Positions 12,334 to 22,484 of a stretch of 64,000 bases of DNA are shown here, one piece after another (within the stretch, counting starts at the first letter, position 1; every line of letters begins with the position of its first letter). Source of the stretch: Nymphaea colorata (taxonomy: Eukaryota > Streptophyta > Magnoliopsida > Nymphaeales > Nymphaeaceae). The DNA lies in the NCBI RefSeq assembly GCF_008831285.2, contig NC_045147.1, positions 10,721,427 through 10,785,426 of the forward strand. Direction: 5' to 3'. A program made the position numbers and the translations under genes. Under the pieces are notes generated by a model. That model was not told the DNA's origin and searched no databases. It saw only the letters and a list, made by a program, of their open reading frames with translations.

Positions 12334-13896
12334 TGGATACTTTCACACATTCACACATTTCCATGTCAAGCAAATATTTAGAAATAAGAAACATTGAGTT
12401 ACACACCAACCCATATCCACTGCCGTGAGTGACCTCACATATTAAGTTTGCAGCATTTCTTTCAATTTTTTTTATATTACCCTCCGGTGAAATGTGAAAG
12501 CGAAAAATAGACACCTGGGTCGTTTCTCTTGTAACTGGATATCTACAATCCTCTGATTGAATTGATTCAGAACCACACAAAAATATTTATATATATCTCT
12601 GTTCTTTGAAAATAAAAAATGAAACACTTGATAATTGAAGCTAATCTCGTACGGTGAAAAGCATGCCCATTCACTTTGCTTACCTTGTGAAACCTGTCCA
12701 TTAAAAAGGAGACCATTAGTCACAACAGGATTTGCATTGCATTTTCGAAGATTACTCAGTTTGCCACAAGCTCCGAAAGCCTCGCCACCAACAGGACAGC
12801 GATGGTTAATGAATTTATTTCCTGCCACCAACAATAAGAGATTCATTCTTTCCAACAAGTAATATAGTTGCTCCTCCATATGAACAAACCCTTTAGTCAA
12901 GTCAGACTGTCTTCGTTGGACTTATAGCTATCAGTACCCATGAATCTATATGATGCATTTTATTGGTCGTGCTAGTTCTGTCTTCAACTGGGATCAATGT
13001 TAATGGCTTCATTGATCCTTGATCTAGGGATACTAGAATAGCAACCACCCTTTAAGTTTGAAAGTGTTTTCTCTCTAACCTTTAGCTGTTTGCCTTGACT
13101 TGTAAATCCTTCAAATAGTAGTTTTGTCAACCTTTTATGGAAGAACTGGTCACAATGGTCAAGGAGGAACTAGGCACCCGTGCATCCCCAAACATTCTTC
13201 TCAAGATATGAACAATATCATCAAAATACTTGGAGGACCTCTTGCTGCTCCACCAATCAACCATCGGTTGAAGTGATTTTCCAAGCGGCATAACAAGCCA
13301 AAACTACAAACCCTAAACCAACTGCTCCATTTCGTTGGCTCTGAACTTTACCCTGCAGCATGAGGTTTTGGCGACGCTTGACATTCCCAATCCCCTACAT
13401 ACTTTAGAACCAAGTTTGAAAATTATATAGCCCTTGGGAATCTCTCCCAATGACTGCAGTACCTCAAAAATGATTTTCAAGTCCAATAAATTTGAAATCA
13501 GGCAAAACCCTACGAAACCCTCGAGACACACATGTAACACCCTAATCCAAACCCTTTAAACATTAAACACACATATGACACCCTAATCCTCGATAAGGTT
13601 TACTCTCTCAAAGACCACTCAGACATGTGATAAAAAAATCCTAAATGCCATCTGCAACCCTATTTATTAGGGAATATAGTGAATCTCACACTGAAAACGA
13701 AAATCAAATTAATAAGGCCACCAAAACTACAAACCTTTCCACCAATGTGCAAGGCAAATGAAAAATTATAATCTCTAAAAGGAAAGTGAAACTGAACAAT
13801 CTTGAACACTAAATTACTTTTTAATAGAACACTAAGAACAAAAATACAAGGAAAAAAGAATCTATCTATGCACGTGAATTGCATAACCATAACAAA
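12334..13896. other. Intergenic with one unassigned ORF
   Basis: A 142-codon minus-strand ORF (12472-12900) contains FINHRCPVGGEAFGACGKLS and NPVVTNGLLFNGQVSQ. I do not recognise a family, and the frame runs through a possible donor after VSQ. The rest is AT-rich with no gene seen. Confidence 0.35.
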
Positions 13897-14230
13897 ATAA
13901 CAAGTAAAAGAGGGTCTAGTAACAAGAAAAACAACAATTACACTGCAGCATTTATAGCCTTTCCCAGTGTTTAATAAGTGCACTCTCCCAGCACCCCACC
14001 AGCCTTGGGCATGCGCTGGTTTGGGAGAGACATTAGTTCGGCCGGCGGCAAAAGTCCTAGAAAGCACTACCGCCATTCCCGCTGACCGAACTAATGTCTC
14101 TCCCAAACCAGCGCATGCCCAAGGCTGGTGGGGTGCTGGGAGAGTGCACTTATTAAACACTGGGAAAGGCTATAAATGCTGCAGTGTAATTGTTGTTTTT
14201 CTTGTTACTAGACCCTCTTTTACTTGTTAT
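13897..14230. repeat. 334-bp palindrome with identical 145-bp arms
   Basis: The left arm (13897-14041) and right arm (14086-14230) are exact reverse complements over 145 bp. They surround a 44-bp centre that is itself partly paired. Both arms carry GCATGCGCTGGTTTGGGAGA or its complement. A transcript would fold into a very long perfect hairpin. There are no indels between the arms. The right edge lies 5 bp from the start of the importin/TRM13 duplicated block at 14236, and the parental locus at 40212 has no palindrome. It may be a foldback element, a recent inverted duplication, or a young hairpin RNA locus. I see no target duplication. Confidence 0.9.
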
Positions 14231-14468
14231 AGGTTCATGTCTACATCCTTCTTTAAGGATGACCTTCAGGCTATAGGTTCATGTCCGAGGCAGCGGATGG
14301 ATAAAGCCCGTTGTTCACAGAACTAGGAGACTGTATAGGGATGTACTATTTGTTATTGAAAGTTATAAACTAATAATTCAGAAATTAAGACTGCAAATTT
14401 TGATTTTGCATTTGAAAACCATTTGGGATTTTCTTTTTCTTGATCTGTCCATTTCGTGCTGCTTTCAG

Positions 14469-17044
14469 AACAGAGAGATTGACATTTCCCTTCCACCATC
14501 ATCATGCTTAGATGCATTTTCTTCAATACTTGGCACTCTGATGAAGCTTATTATAGACAAGTCTCGGTTATTTCATTTGAGAATTGAAGAGCTGCTAGTG
14601 ATATGGTCACAGCTGATAGCAGAGTGGGACGCTTGGGAGGAAATGGAGGACACGGCTGTCTTTGCTGCTATTGAGGAAGTCGTTGTCATTGTTAAGAAGT
14701 ATGAGTTGAAATCATTTTTGGTGAGAACGACTCTACCTCCACCTTCACCACCTGTTCCTCCATGTTCTATAATAGAAGGCATTGGATCTTTCCTTGCTAA
14801 AGCCATTTCAGCATATCCATCTGCAACATGGAGAGCATGCTCATGTGCACATATGTTGCTGCACTCGCCATGTTTGTCACTCCAAACTGAAGATGTGAAA
14901 AAAGCACTTATTTTCAGCTTTACCCATGCATCTTTTTCACATTTCAAGGGCATTCAGCATAAGCCCTTTGCTTTGTGGAAACCTCTTTTGATATTTATTG
15001 GGGCATGTTATATATCTGAGCCTCATTATGTTGAGAGAATATTGGAAAAGGATGTGGAAAATGGATGTATGATTTGGGCATCAGGGATGGCATGTATCTC
15101 TTCCATGTCGTTTGATCCAAGTCTGTCATCTAGGTCTGAGATTAAGTTAGCTGGGGAGCTTCCTGAACTTTTCTGGGTTTTGGGTGTGCAAATTAGAGTT
15201 GATATGCAAAATTCTTTTTTGGATGATGCTCCTGTCCTTCTGCTCTCTTTTTCTAGACTTCTTGTCCAACCCTATCTTGCGAGTGCGTGATGCTTCATAT
15301 CAGCACCCTTAACTGCAACTTACGATGTTTAATCACTGCTGTTGGCTTTAACCGACAGACCAAAAAAGTTTGGTTGCATTTCAGTTGCAACCCAGTTGAC
15401 AGCTTGGTCCATATTCTCATCAAAATTTACCGGTAATAAAATTTTCTGGCACGCGAAACATCAACTATGTAAATATTAATTTTCATTAACTGGAAACAGT
15501 ATTAAAATACGCTAATTTAATTATTTAAGATTGGCATTAAATTTGCTATGATTCACAAATCTAATACAAGAAAATGCTATTCTGGCTGTACAAGCTATAA
15601 CTGCTTAGTTTTATTATTATAAAACTGATTAATATGCTTAAAACTATAGTTGGTTACGGGATAGGCTAAAACACAAAATTATGTTAGAAAATGTATCCAA
15701 AGTTCCAAACATATAAAGCTGTACCTAACTACTGGAGTGTTTGAATCTTATCCGTTTGCTGCTTCATATCCTTTCTTCTTCTCAGCCTTTAAGCTAATTA
15801 ATAGAGGTGGGTGATTTGGTCTGTTGCCCTAAGTGATTTTCTAAAATTTGAGCATTCAGGTAATTGTTATATGTTTAAAATCACGTGGTGTCCTCAGTTA
15901 TTTTCTTCTACCAAAAATGTTCCATTTATTGCAAAGGTATGCCAACTAAATGTAAATAAAGCATTGGTAGTGGTTTTAGTTTGACTCTTTAATGCCTTAA
16001 GATATTACATGTAAGTAAACCCCCACAAAAATGATCCAGGATCTAAATTCTTAAAGAATAAAAAAACTAAAGTCTTATAAATTTCAGAATTGTCACTGCC
16101 CAGAAAATTGCATTTTTTACAAAAATTAAGTGTGCATTTCAAAATTTCTATTAGATATAGTTTTAATTTGTTTCCTCAGTTTAACACTTTGTTTTTCTGT
16201 AGGATTGCTTTTGTTTGGGTGTGTGCTTTGATAAATGTGTGCATTAGTTTGACCTCTCAGAAGAAACACCAATTTATTTGTACAGTCAAAGCACATATAC
16301 TTTGGTATAACTGAAGTGTTATGTTCCATAACAATTGCTATCTGCCTTTCTTGTATCGATGATGAAATAAGGCTGTTTTCTTTTCTGTCAGTATGATAAG
16401 AAACCCCCTAGCTCCCTGCTCTTGTTTGTCTGCTCTTTAAGTCTTCCGCAATTTCTGTTTTAAACTTTTGAAGCTTTTAGTTTGTACCCCTCAAGTTTTA
16501 TTAGTACATGACAATGAAAATGGATGAAAGGTTTTGTGGGTGTAGGAAGCTATACCAGCATAGAAGCCAAAGGCCATAAGAATGCAATCTTCTATATTTG
16601 CTGACATTTACATCTTGACTTTATGTGCAGGTTCGACCGGCTTTTCTTGAGAGCTGGATGTCTTCATCAGAACAAGATGCAGGGATTGTAGGAAAATGCT
16701 TTGCATCTCTGACAGAAGCCCTTATTTATTTAAAAGAAGTTGAGGATAATAATGGTAAATTTGGTATGGATGATGTGATTGAGGAAGATGAAGAAACTGA
16801 CACAGATGATGTTTTACAAGTCACTACGTCAAGATTTGTGATTGCATAATGTTGCCTCTGTTAAATTCTTATTATTTCCCAGGGCCTTTTGTTGTTTTCA
16901 TTTTTTCGTAGGATTCTAATGATGATGATGAAGAAAAAGAGGAAGAGTTCTTGGATAGATATGAACAAGCAACTTCAGGAAATGTTGATGTAACTACCAT
17001 AGACGAGGGTAATGTTGAAGATGAAACCCAAGAAATCGAGTTGG
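14469..17044 (+). pseudogene. Importin-like gene 3' fragment (copies of exons 18-20)
   Basis: Pseudo-exon 18 (14469-15153) has the same 685-bp length as the parental exon and stays open, starting NREIDISLPPSS. Its donor has changed from G|GTGAGC to G|GGGAGC, so it cannot be spliced as in the parent. Pseudo-exon 19 (from 16631) lacks 5 bp after its acceptor, which shifts the frame and meets a stop. Pseudo-exon 20 (16912-17044) keeps its 133-bp length and a GT donor. Exons 1-17 and 21 are absent. The fragment cannot make an importin. The open 296-codon frame at 14400-15290 is a leftover of exon 18 read into its intron. Confidence 0.92.
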
Positions 17045-17822
17045 GTGTGTAATATATGTTATTTTATGTTCCAATGAAAATATGTTAGTTTATGTTGCTT
17101 CTACGGTGCTACTCATTACCATCCTAGCTTGATGCCTTTTTCTTCACGTCACCAATCTATGTGCTGTTGGGAATTTCAGACATTACTAACAGTCTCACCA
17201 GCTGAAAGTAATAGGTAAAGCTGCCTCATTGACTTTTTCCGAAGCTAAAATAATAAGATTCTTACATTACGAGTTCTATGATATTGTATGTGACTAGTTT
17301 ATAGTCTATGCAAGTCAAGCTCGGTGTTTGTTCATATTAGGCTGCCAAGCCTGTTTCATGAGTTCCATAATTCTTTCGAGCTGGAAAGACTATGGGCCTG
17401 AAGCAGCTTGTCTTGATACATGCTCCATCTAGGAAGCATTCTGTGCCTTCTTACTCTTTATCATATTTGCCTTGACAAGGCAGGAAGAGGGTGGTGATTT
17501 TTTGTTTGAGATGGTTACTCTTCCTGGAAGTCTGGAACTGCATTTGACAACTGAAATCAACTCAACTTTTTTTCCTTTGTAAATCTACAAAGGAACTGAA
17601 AATAGCAGATAGACACATGCATACACGCATAATAATGTCACATTAATCTCAAAAAGTAATCACATTTCAGTGGCAAATGCCGGTAATGGAAAAAGAAACA
17701 TTGTGCATGCCCATTTTTTCTCAAACTATCAACACAGTTGACTGCATCAAGAACGAAACAGAACCAAGATGCAAGAATTGACAAATGATCATGATTAATG
17801 ATGAAGAGGCTAGAACACATAC

Positions 17823-18242
17823 CGTTTCAACTCTTCAACCATCTACTACAAGCTTCAGGCATCACACTTGAGACCTCAATATTTAAAAAGATAGCATGGT
17901 GTATTGATTTTATTTTACTCAGGAGTGCCAAAAAGTCAGCTATGGACATTTTATATATTGCACGTCGCTTCATGTCTGAAGTGATAATCAAATCTCCAGA
18001 AGATGTAACTGACAGCTTGTTGTCTTCACTATCTTCCAATAGAATGTTATATTCAAAAGAGATGCACTTGCTGGCACTAAAATGTGCATGAAACTGGGTC
18101 AGAAAGAGATGCATTTCCATCCTCGGCCTCTACTCCAGCATTAATGCCCTTTGTGTAAAATGACTGACTTTTCAAAGGTAGGACTTGTTTGTATAATGGA
18201 CATTTTCTCGTATGGGCTTCAAGATTCTCTAGCAGGATGAAG
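17823..18242 (-). pseudogene. TRM13 exon 3 copy, frameshifted
   Basis: This matches TRM13 exon 3 (50904-51326). NILLEDSEDNKLSVTSSGDL and MSIADFLALLSKIKSI are readable on the minus strand, but the frame is broken upstream near 18085-18110. There the copy reads MEMHLFLTQFHAHFSASKC in place of the parental acidic linker. It is 3 bp shorter overall and keeps a GTATGTG donor at 17822. No other TRM13 exon is present nearby. Confidence 0.92.
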
Positions 18243-18500
18243 CTGCAAACATTCACATTTAGTTAAAAATATACCATGGAATAACATAATAAGAACTTAA
18301 GATTTGAACTATTTAACAAAACTGAAAATAGTAATAAATGAACACAGTATGAAATTGTTGAATCACAATGGATTAAGCAAACAACAGAAAATGACCTAGA
18401 AGTTGGATGTTGCAAACTCGCAATTACTCAAATGACAGGCTCTGAACTATTTCTTACGATACCATGCAATCACACAATCAGACACGAGACAAGTTTCATA

Positions 18501-18636
18501 CAGCATTGTAAAGGTCACAAGAATGAGGACAACTAGGCATGTCCATACTCCATACATGCAAACTGACACAGCATTGTAAAGGTCACAAGAATGAGGACAA
18601 CTAGGCATGTCCATACTCCATACATGCAAACTGACA
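18501..18636. repeat. 68-bp tandem duplication unique to the duplicated copy
   Basis: The unit beginning CAGCATTGTAAAGGTCACAA is present twice, with identical copies at a 68-bp period. The parental sequence at about 51592 has a single, slightly different unit, so the tandem arose after the segmental duplication or was lost in the parent. Confidence 0.9.
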
Positions 18637-18945
18637 CTGTATGAAAATCTTAAGCTGAACCAACAGAAACAGAATATCAACTCAAGATTCAAAATTCATC
18701 ACGGAAAATTTTTGTAAAACACTCACATTCACATGCATGAAACAATCATAGTAAGATGAAAATCATGAAATCTAAATGACAACATTCAAAAGAGAAGACA
18801 AGTATGGATTGAGAAATCAACACGACATATGGAAATGGTAAAGTTAACACAGAATTGTCGGCTTCCAACAATAGTTTAACTATGTCTGAACGTGAGAACT
18901 GTGTCATGAACCCCATCGTGACACTGAGAATGATTTAAAGGCATG

Positions 18946-20069
18946 TTGGTATTATTGGAGATGTTGATGCAGAACTTACAAATCCCCTATTGGATAATTA
19001 TTATAGTCAAGTTGATCAAGATGAAAACCGTATAGTTTGAGAATTTATACAACAAAATATCTCTTCAATTATGTGGCAAATATCACCTTAAAGTTTTGAT
19101 ACATTGATGGGATATGTTGATTTTTTCCTTATATTATTTCCCATTGTAGTAACTGATGTTAATACAATTCAAATATCTTTCACATATGTAAAATTAAATA
19201 ACATGTTACAATACAAAGTGAAACCACACACCAGCTATATTTTTTGCCATATTTTGTAAGTAGTGAATTCGGGTCAAACTTTTGAAACAACAATTTAATA
19301 TCAAGGATATATTTACTTAATTGAAGTACTTTTATTAACAAAATTAAAAGCCCACAATATAGTTCAAAAACGCTTAACTCTGTTGCATGAACTCTTTCCA
19401 ACTAGTACAAGAATGTCTTCAAAATACAACTAAATACTAATACAAATGTTTACAACTAATCACAACAAGCAATAAGAAATTAAAATCCTAAATCTAAAAA
19501 TGGTGGCTCTTTGGAATAAGTTTGATGACTCCTCAACCCTTAATAGCACCTCTAATCTCTAACATGGATAGTTCTTCATCGTCCTTAATATGTCTTACTT
19601 CTCTCTTGAGTTTGTTGGAAAATGCACAAAAGCATTTTCAGCTTCACAACAGTTAGAGTACAAAATGATATCATTATAAGGTTGTCAAAATACAAGAGAA
19701 AAAACATCTTATGTATATACACATAAGTATATGCTAAATGGTTATTAATGCAAAATGCAACCAGCTTGTAGTGTCTTTTATGTTAAAAGTGTTTAGATTT
19801 AGTTGATGTCAGCTAACCCAAGCTTAAACTAGTTTGATTGTATTTTGAAAGTGAACTAAAAAATAAGCCACCCACTAACTTAATTACTAGAACAAAAAAT
19901 AAATATAAAATCACACAACTAGACATTAAAAATAAAAGGTTTCATTGAACAACTATATAAATTCATGGAACACAACCAGAAATGCACAATCATCACAAAC
20001 ATTTAAGTACAATATGCATTTTCTTACTTTAAGACAGTTTGTAGGAAAAGACTAATTATATTAACTAAT
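18946..20069. other. Intergenic
   Basis: AT-rich sequence between the end of duplicated homology and the 3' end of the TolB-like gene. No ORF or repeat is recognised. The last few hundred bases probably include that gene's 3' UTR. Confidence 0.5.
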
Positions 20070-22046
20070 TCAACAGGTTAACCACAAGGGCTCGTCGAAT
20101 TTTCCGGTGAGCTTGTCGCCGAGTTTGTCCAACGTCAGGGACTCGACATCAAGGCCCCAGTCGCCGTGATCGTGCCACGCCGGCGTTCCGTTCTCGTAAG
20201 CATTGCAGGTCAGCCTCCGAAGACCCGTTCCGTCCAATCTGGCGAGGAAGATTTCGCCGTAAGGCTGAAACTGGTTGGGAAAGGACACGGGCTCGGCAGA
20301 CACGGCACCCATGTTGGCGGTGAAGAGCAGCCACTTGGAATCGGGGCTGAAGCAAACGTGGTTGATCCTCTCCCTGTCCGCCTCGCTGGAGCCGGGACCA
20401 CCGGCGACGTAGACCCTGCGAAGGTCCGACCCGTCTGGCCTGATGAGGTAGATGCTGAAGGCGGCCGGGTTCTGGATGTTGTGCCGGTTGGAGGAGAAGG
20501 CGATCCAGTTGCCATCGGGGGACCAACTCGGCATCGTGTCGATCCATTCGCCCTCCGTCAGCTGCCGGATTCCCTGGCCTCCATCCTCGCCTTCCACGGC
20601 GTCAACGATATAGAGGTTCTTGTTGCCCGATCGGCCCGACCGGAAGACAATGAACCTGCCGTCCGGCGAGCACGAAGGAAACGCATTGTTGCCGGTTTCC
20701 ACACGTGTTAAGATCGTAACCGCCGCCGGGACCTCTTCGCGGTTGTCGAGGTCCATCGGGTTGAAGGAGATCCGCGCGATCTGGACAGTGGCTTTAGCAG
20801 AGTCGAAAATCGGACCGAGGGATGTGTAAATAACGCCTTTCTCCTTGGGGCTCCATGCGACGGAGAACGCTACCCTATCTTTGACTACTGTCCACCGCCT
20901 CCGGCCGGTGGAATCCAGGATGCGCACGCCGGTGACCCCCTCAAACTCGGGGTTGAAAGCGATGTATTTGCCGTCCGGCGAGAATGCGGCAAACGCTCCG
21001 GTGAGGCGGAGCATTCTCAGATCAGGTATTGGGGATCGAACTCTCTCGAGCTCAGGAATGATGGTGTCGCCGGACACCGACTCGCCTCTGAAACGATGGT
21101 AGCCCACAAACTCGGATGAGGGCGAGACGAAGGGGTTGTAGTGGTGGAGGCCAGGGCTTGTGGATTCCGTCACTCGTGTGAAGCTTCCCGTTTCCAAATT
21201 GAGCATCTCGACGTGCCGGAACTTCGTTTCCGGTCTACGTGTCGCGATCGCAATCCATTTTCCGGAGTGAGAGGCGGCCGGTGTCAGAGCGTGGAACCCC
21301 GGAGGAGTGATCCTCTTCGGTTCAGGAATCATTGGCGAGGGCATGGACTCGTTGAGCTTTTCCGGCAAATCCACTCGAAATATGCTCCACCATCCGTCGT
21401 CGCACTTGCGATGGAAGAACAGGGTAGAGTCGCCGGACCATGTCGGCCAGCCTCCGCCAGAGATCACCACCCGGTCAGTAGGGTTTTCCGTCTGCAAAAC
21501 CACTATCTCTGTCGCTATCTCGTGAAAGTCGCCCTTCCATTCGCCAGAACCGTAAGAAGCAACGGCAATCCATCTGCCCGCCTGAGAAATCGCGGGGCTG
21601 TAGTCGACGACTCCTGGCGGGCTTAGGCGAGTGACTTTCCCGCCATCGATCGGCATCGAGTAAACCGCTGAACAGCTCTTGAACGGTCTGTCGGCGTCCT
21701 CGTGGCTCGAAACAAAGTACAATGTCCCATTTTTTACCGTCGGGCGATCGAGAAAGGGGCTCTCGGGTAGCGCCGTGATCCGGTGAACCCGAAAATTCTC
21801 GGCCAGGGAATCCGCCGATGAGGTACGAAAGATCTCGGCCGCGCCGCCTCTCTCCGAGACGAAGACAACGGTTTGATGGTCATCCATGAATTGGCCGTTG
21901 TAATTAACGGAGATGCCGTCCGTCAACCGGTAGTCGACCAGTTCTCGAACGGTACCGCACTCAGGCGAGACCCCAATGCAGAAGACGTCGAAACCGTAAG
22001 TTGGTCGCCCAACGGACGTGAAGACAACTGTTCCCCGGGCCGCCAT
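20070..22046 (-). CDS. TolB-related / DPP6 N-terminal-like beta-propeller protein
   Basis: An intronless 658-residue frame. I place the start at the ATG at 22046 (MAARGTVVFTSVGRPTYGFD), because plant family members begin that way. A longer frame to 22187 would run upstream through a TATA box at 22141-22147. The protein carries repeated propeller-blade motifs of the WD40-like (PD40/TolB) type: FSPDGKYIAF, CSPDGRFIVFRSGRSGNKNL, WSPDGNWIAFSSNR and FSPDSKWLLF. Earlier blades such as GRWIAVASYGSGEW and GKWIAIATRR are looser. No signal peptide, membrane segment or peptidase domain is visible, so it is the propeller alone, as in Arabidopsis At4g01870 and At1g21680 (identifiers from memory). No biochemical role is firmly known to me. 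Its GC content is far above that of its neighbours. The closest neighbour is the TRM13 copy; in Arabidopsis the homologues are, I believe, also adjacent. Confidence 0.92.
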   Translation of the reverse strand: MAARGTVVFTSVGRPTYGFDVFCIGVSPECGTVRELVDYRLTDGISVNYNGQFMDDHQTVVFVSERGGAAEIFRTSSADSLAENFRVHRITALPESPFLDRPTVKNGTLYFVSSHEDADRPFKSCSAVYSMPIDGGKVTRLSPPGVVDYSPAISQAGRWIAVASYGSGEWKGDFHEIATEIVVLQTENPTDRVVISGGGWPTWSGDSTLFFHRKCDDGWWSIFRVDLPEKLNESMPSPMIPEPKRITPPGFHALTPAASHSGKWIAIATRRPETKFRHVEMLNLETGSFTRVTESTSPGLHHYNPFVSPSSEFVGYHRFRGESVSGDTIIPELERVRSPIPDLRMLRLTGAFAAFSPDGKYIAFNPEFEGVTGVRILDSTGRRRWTVVKDRVAFSVAWSPKEKGVIYTSLGPIFDSAKATVQIARISFNPMDLDNREEVPAAVTILTRVETGNNAFPSCSPDGRFIVFRSGRSGNKNLYIVDAVEGEDGGQGIRQLTEGEWIDTMPSWSPDGNWIAFSSNRHNIQNPAAFSIYLIRPDGSDLRRVYVAGGPGSSEADRERINHVCFSPDSKWLLFTANMGAVSAEPVSFPNQFQPYGEIFLARLDGTGLRRLTCNAYENGTPAWHDHGDWGLDVESLTLDKLGDKLTGKFDEPLWLTC

Positions 22047-22140
22047 CGCCGGAATATTTTTTCCGATAATTGGGAGTGAAGATCGACCTTGGTTGTTGGG
22101 GTTCTGTGGACAGTGAACCGACCGGAGGCGGAGGGCGGGC

Positions 22141-22147
22141 TTATAAA
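22141..22147 (-). promoter_or_regulatory. TATA box of the TolB-like gene
   Basis: The minus strand reads GCGTTTATAAGCCC about 95 bp upstream of the ATG at 22046. This is a normal distance for TATA plus a short leader. It supports the downstream start codon. Confidence 0.6.
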
Positions 22148-22403
22148 CGCGGGAGTCGCCGTGTGAAAGCACGTAGTGTGGACCCAAGCCTCAAAGATTC
22201 TCTTTCTTCAGGTTCCCAGTGTCCTATTTTCGTGGACCTGATTTTCATTCTATCCGATTATTTTCTGAAACTTCGAGACAGTAACAAAAACGAGCACGGC
22301 TTCAGCCAACTACCAACACAATCTAGCTATCGAGATTCTTATTAGACTAATTTGCTTAGATTGGAAAAAATCTTTTCCCGAATCAATATCCAAAAAATCA
22401 TCC

Positions 22404-22404
<1 letters not shown>

Positions 22405-22483
<79 letters not shown>
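22405..22483. repeat. (TA)n(GA)n microsatellite
   Basis: About 28 TA units run into about 10 GA units. The array lies about 360 bp upstream of the TolB-like start codon. A shorter TA run lies at about 22813-22834. Confidence 0.95.

Positions 22484-22484
<1 letters not shown>

Larger units (their letters stand above)
14236..18945. repeat. Segmental duplicate of the importin 3' end and part of TRM13, with internal deletion
   Basis: From 14236 to about 17725 this matches 40212 to about 43765 at high identity, including introns. From about 17730 to 18945 it matches about 50815 to 51975. Orientation and order are as in the parent, so this looks like one copied block of about 11.8 kb that lost about 7 kb from its middle. 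Lost parts include importin exon 21, TRM13 exons 4 to 9 and the plastid insert. The join is near 17715-17730, in a T-rich then CA-rich stretch. Because introns are present the copying was at DNA level, not by retroposition. The parental block holds the intact genes. Confidence 0.93.

Noticed and set aside
13660-14326. Two ORFs (166 and 119 codons) beginning with the same peptide
   Set aside because: Both arise from the two arms of the palindrome, so the shared start is a product of the inverted repeat, not a gene pair.
14400-15290. 296-codon open frame as an independent gene
   Set aside because: It is the duplicate of importin exon 18 read into its intron. A matching 296-codon frame exists at the parental locus (40376-41266), where the true exon ends at 41129.
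20149-21626. Several 100-180-codon ORFs on both strands
   Set aside because: They are shadow frames of the GC-rich TolB-like gene.
22047-22187. N-terminal extension of the TolB-like protein
   Set aside because: The extra 47 residues do not match the family and would overlap the TATA box at 22141-22147. The ATG at 22046 fits the family start.
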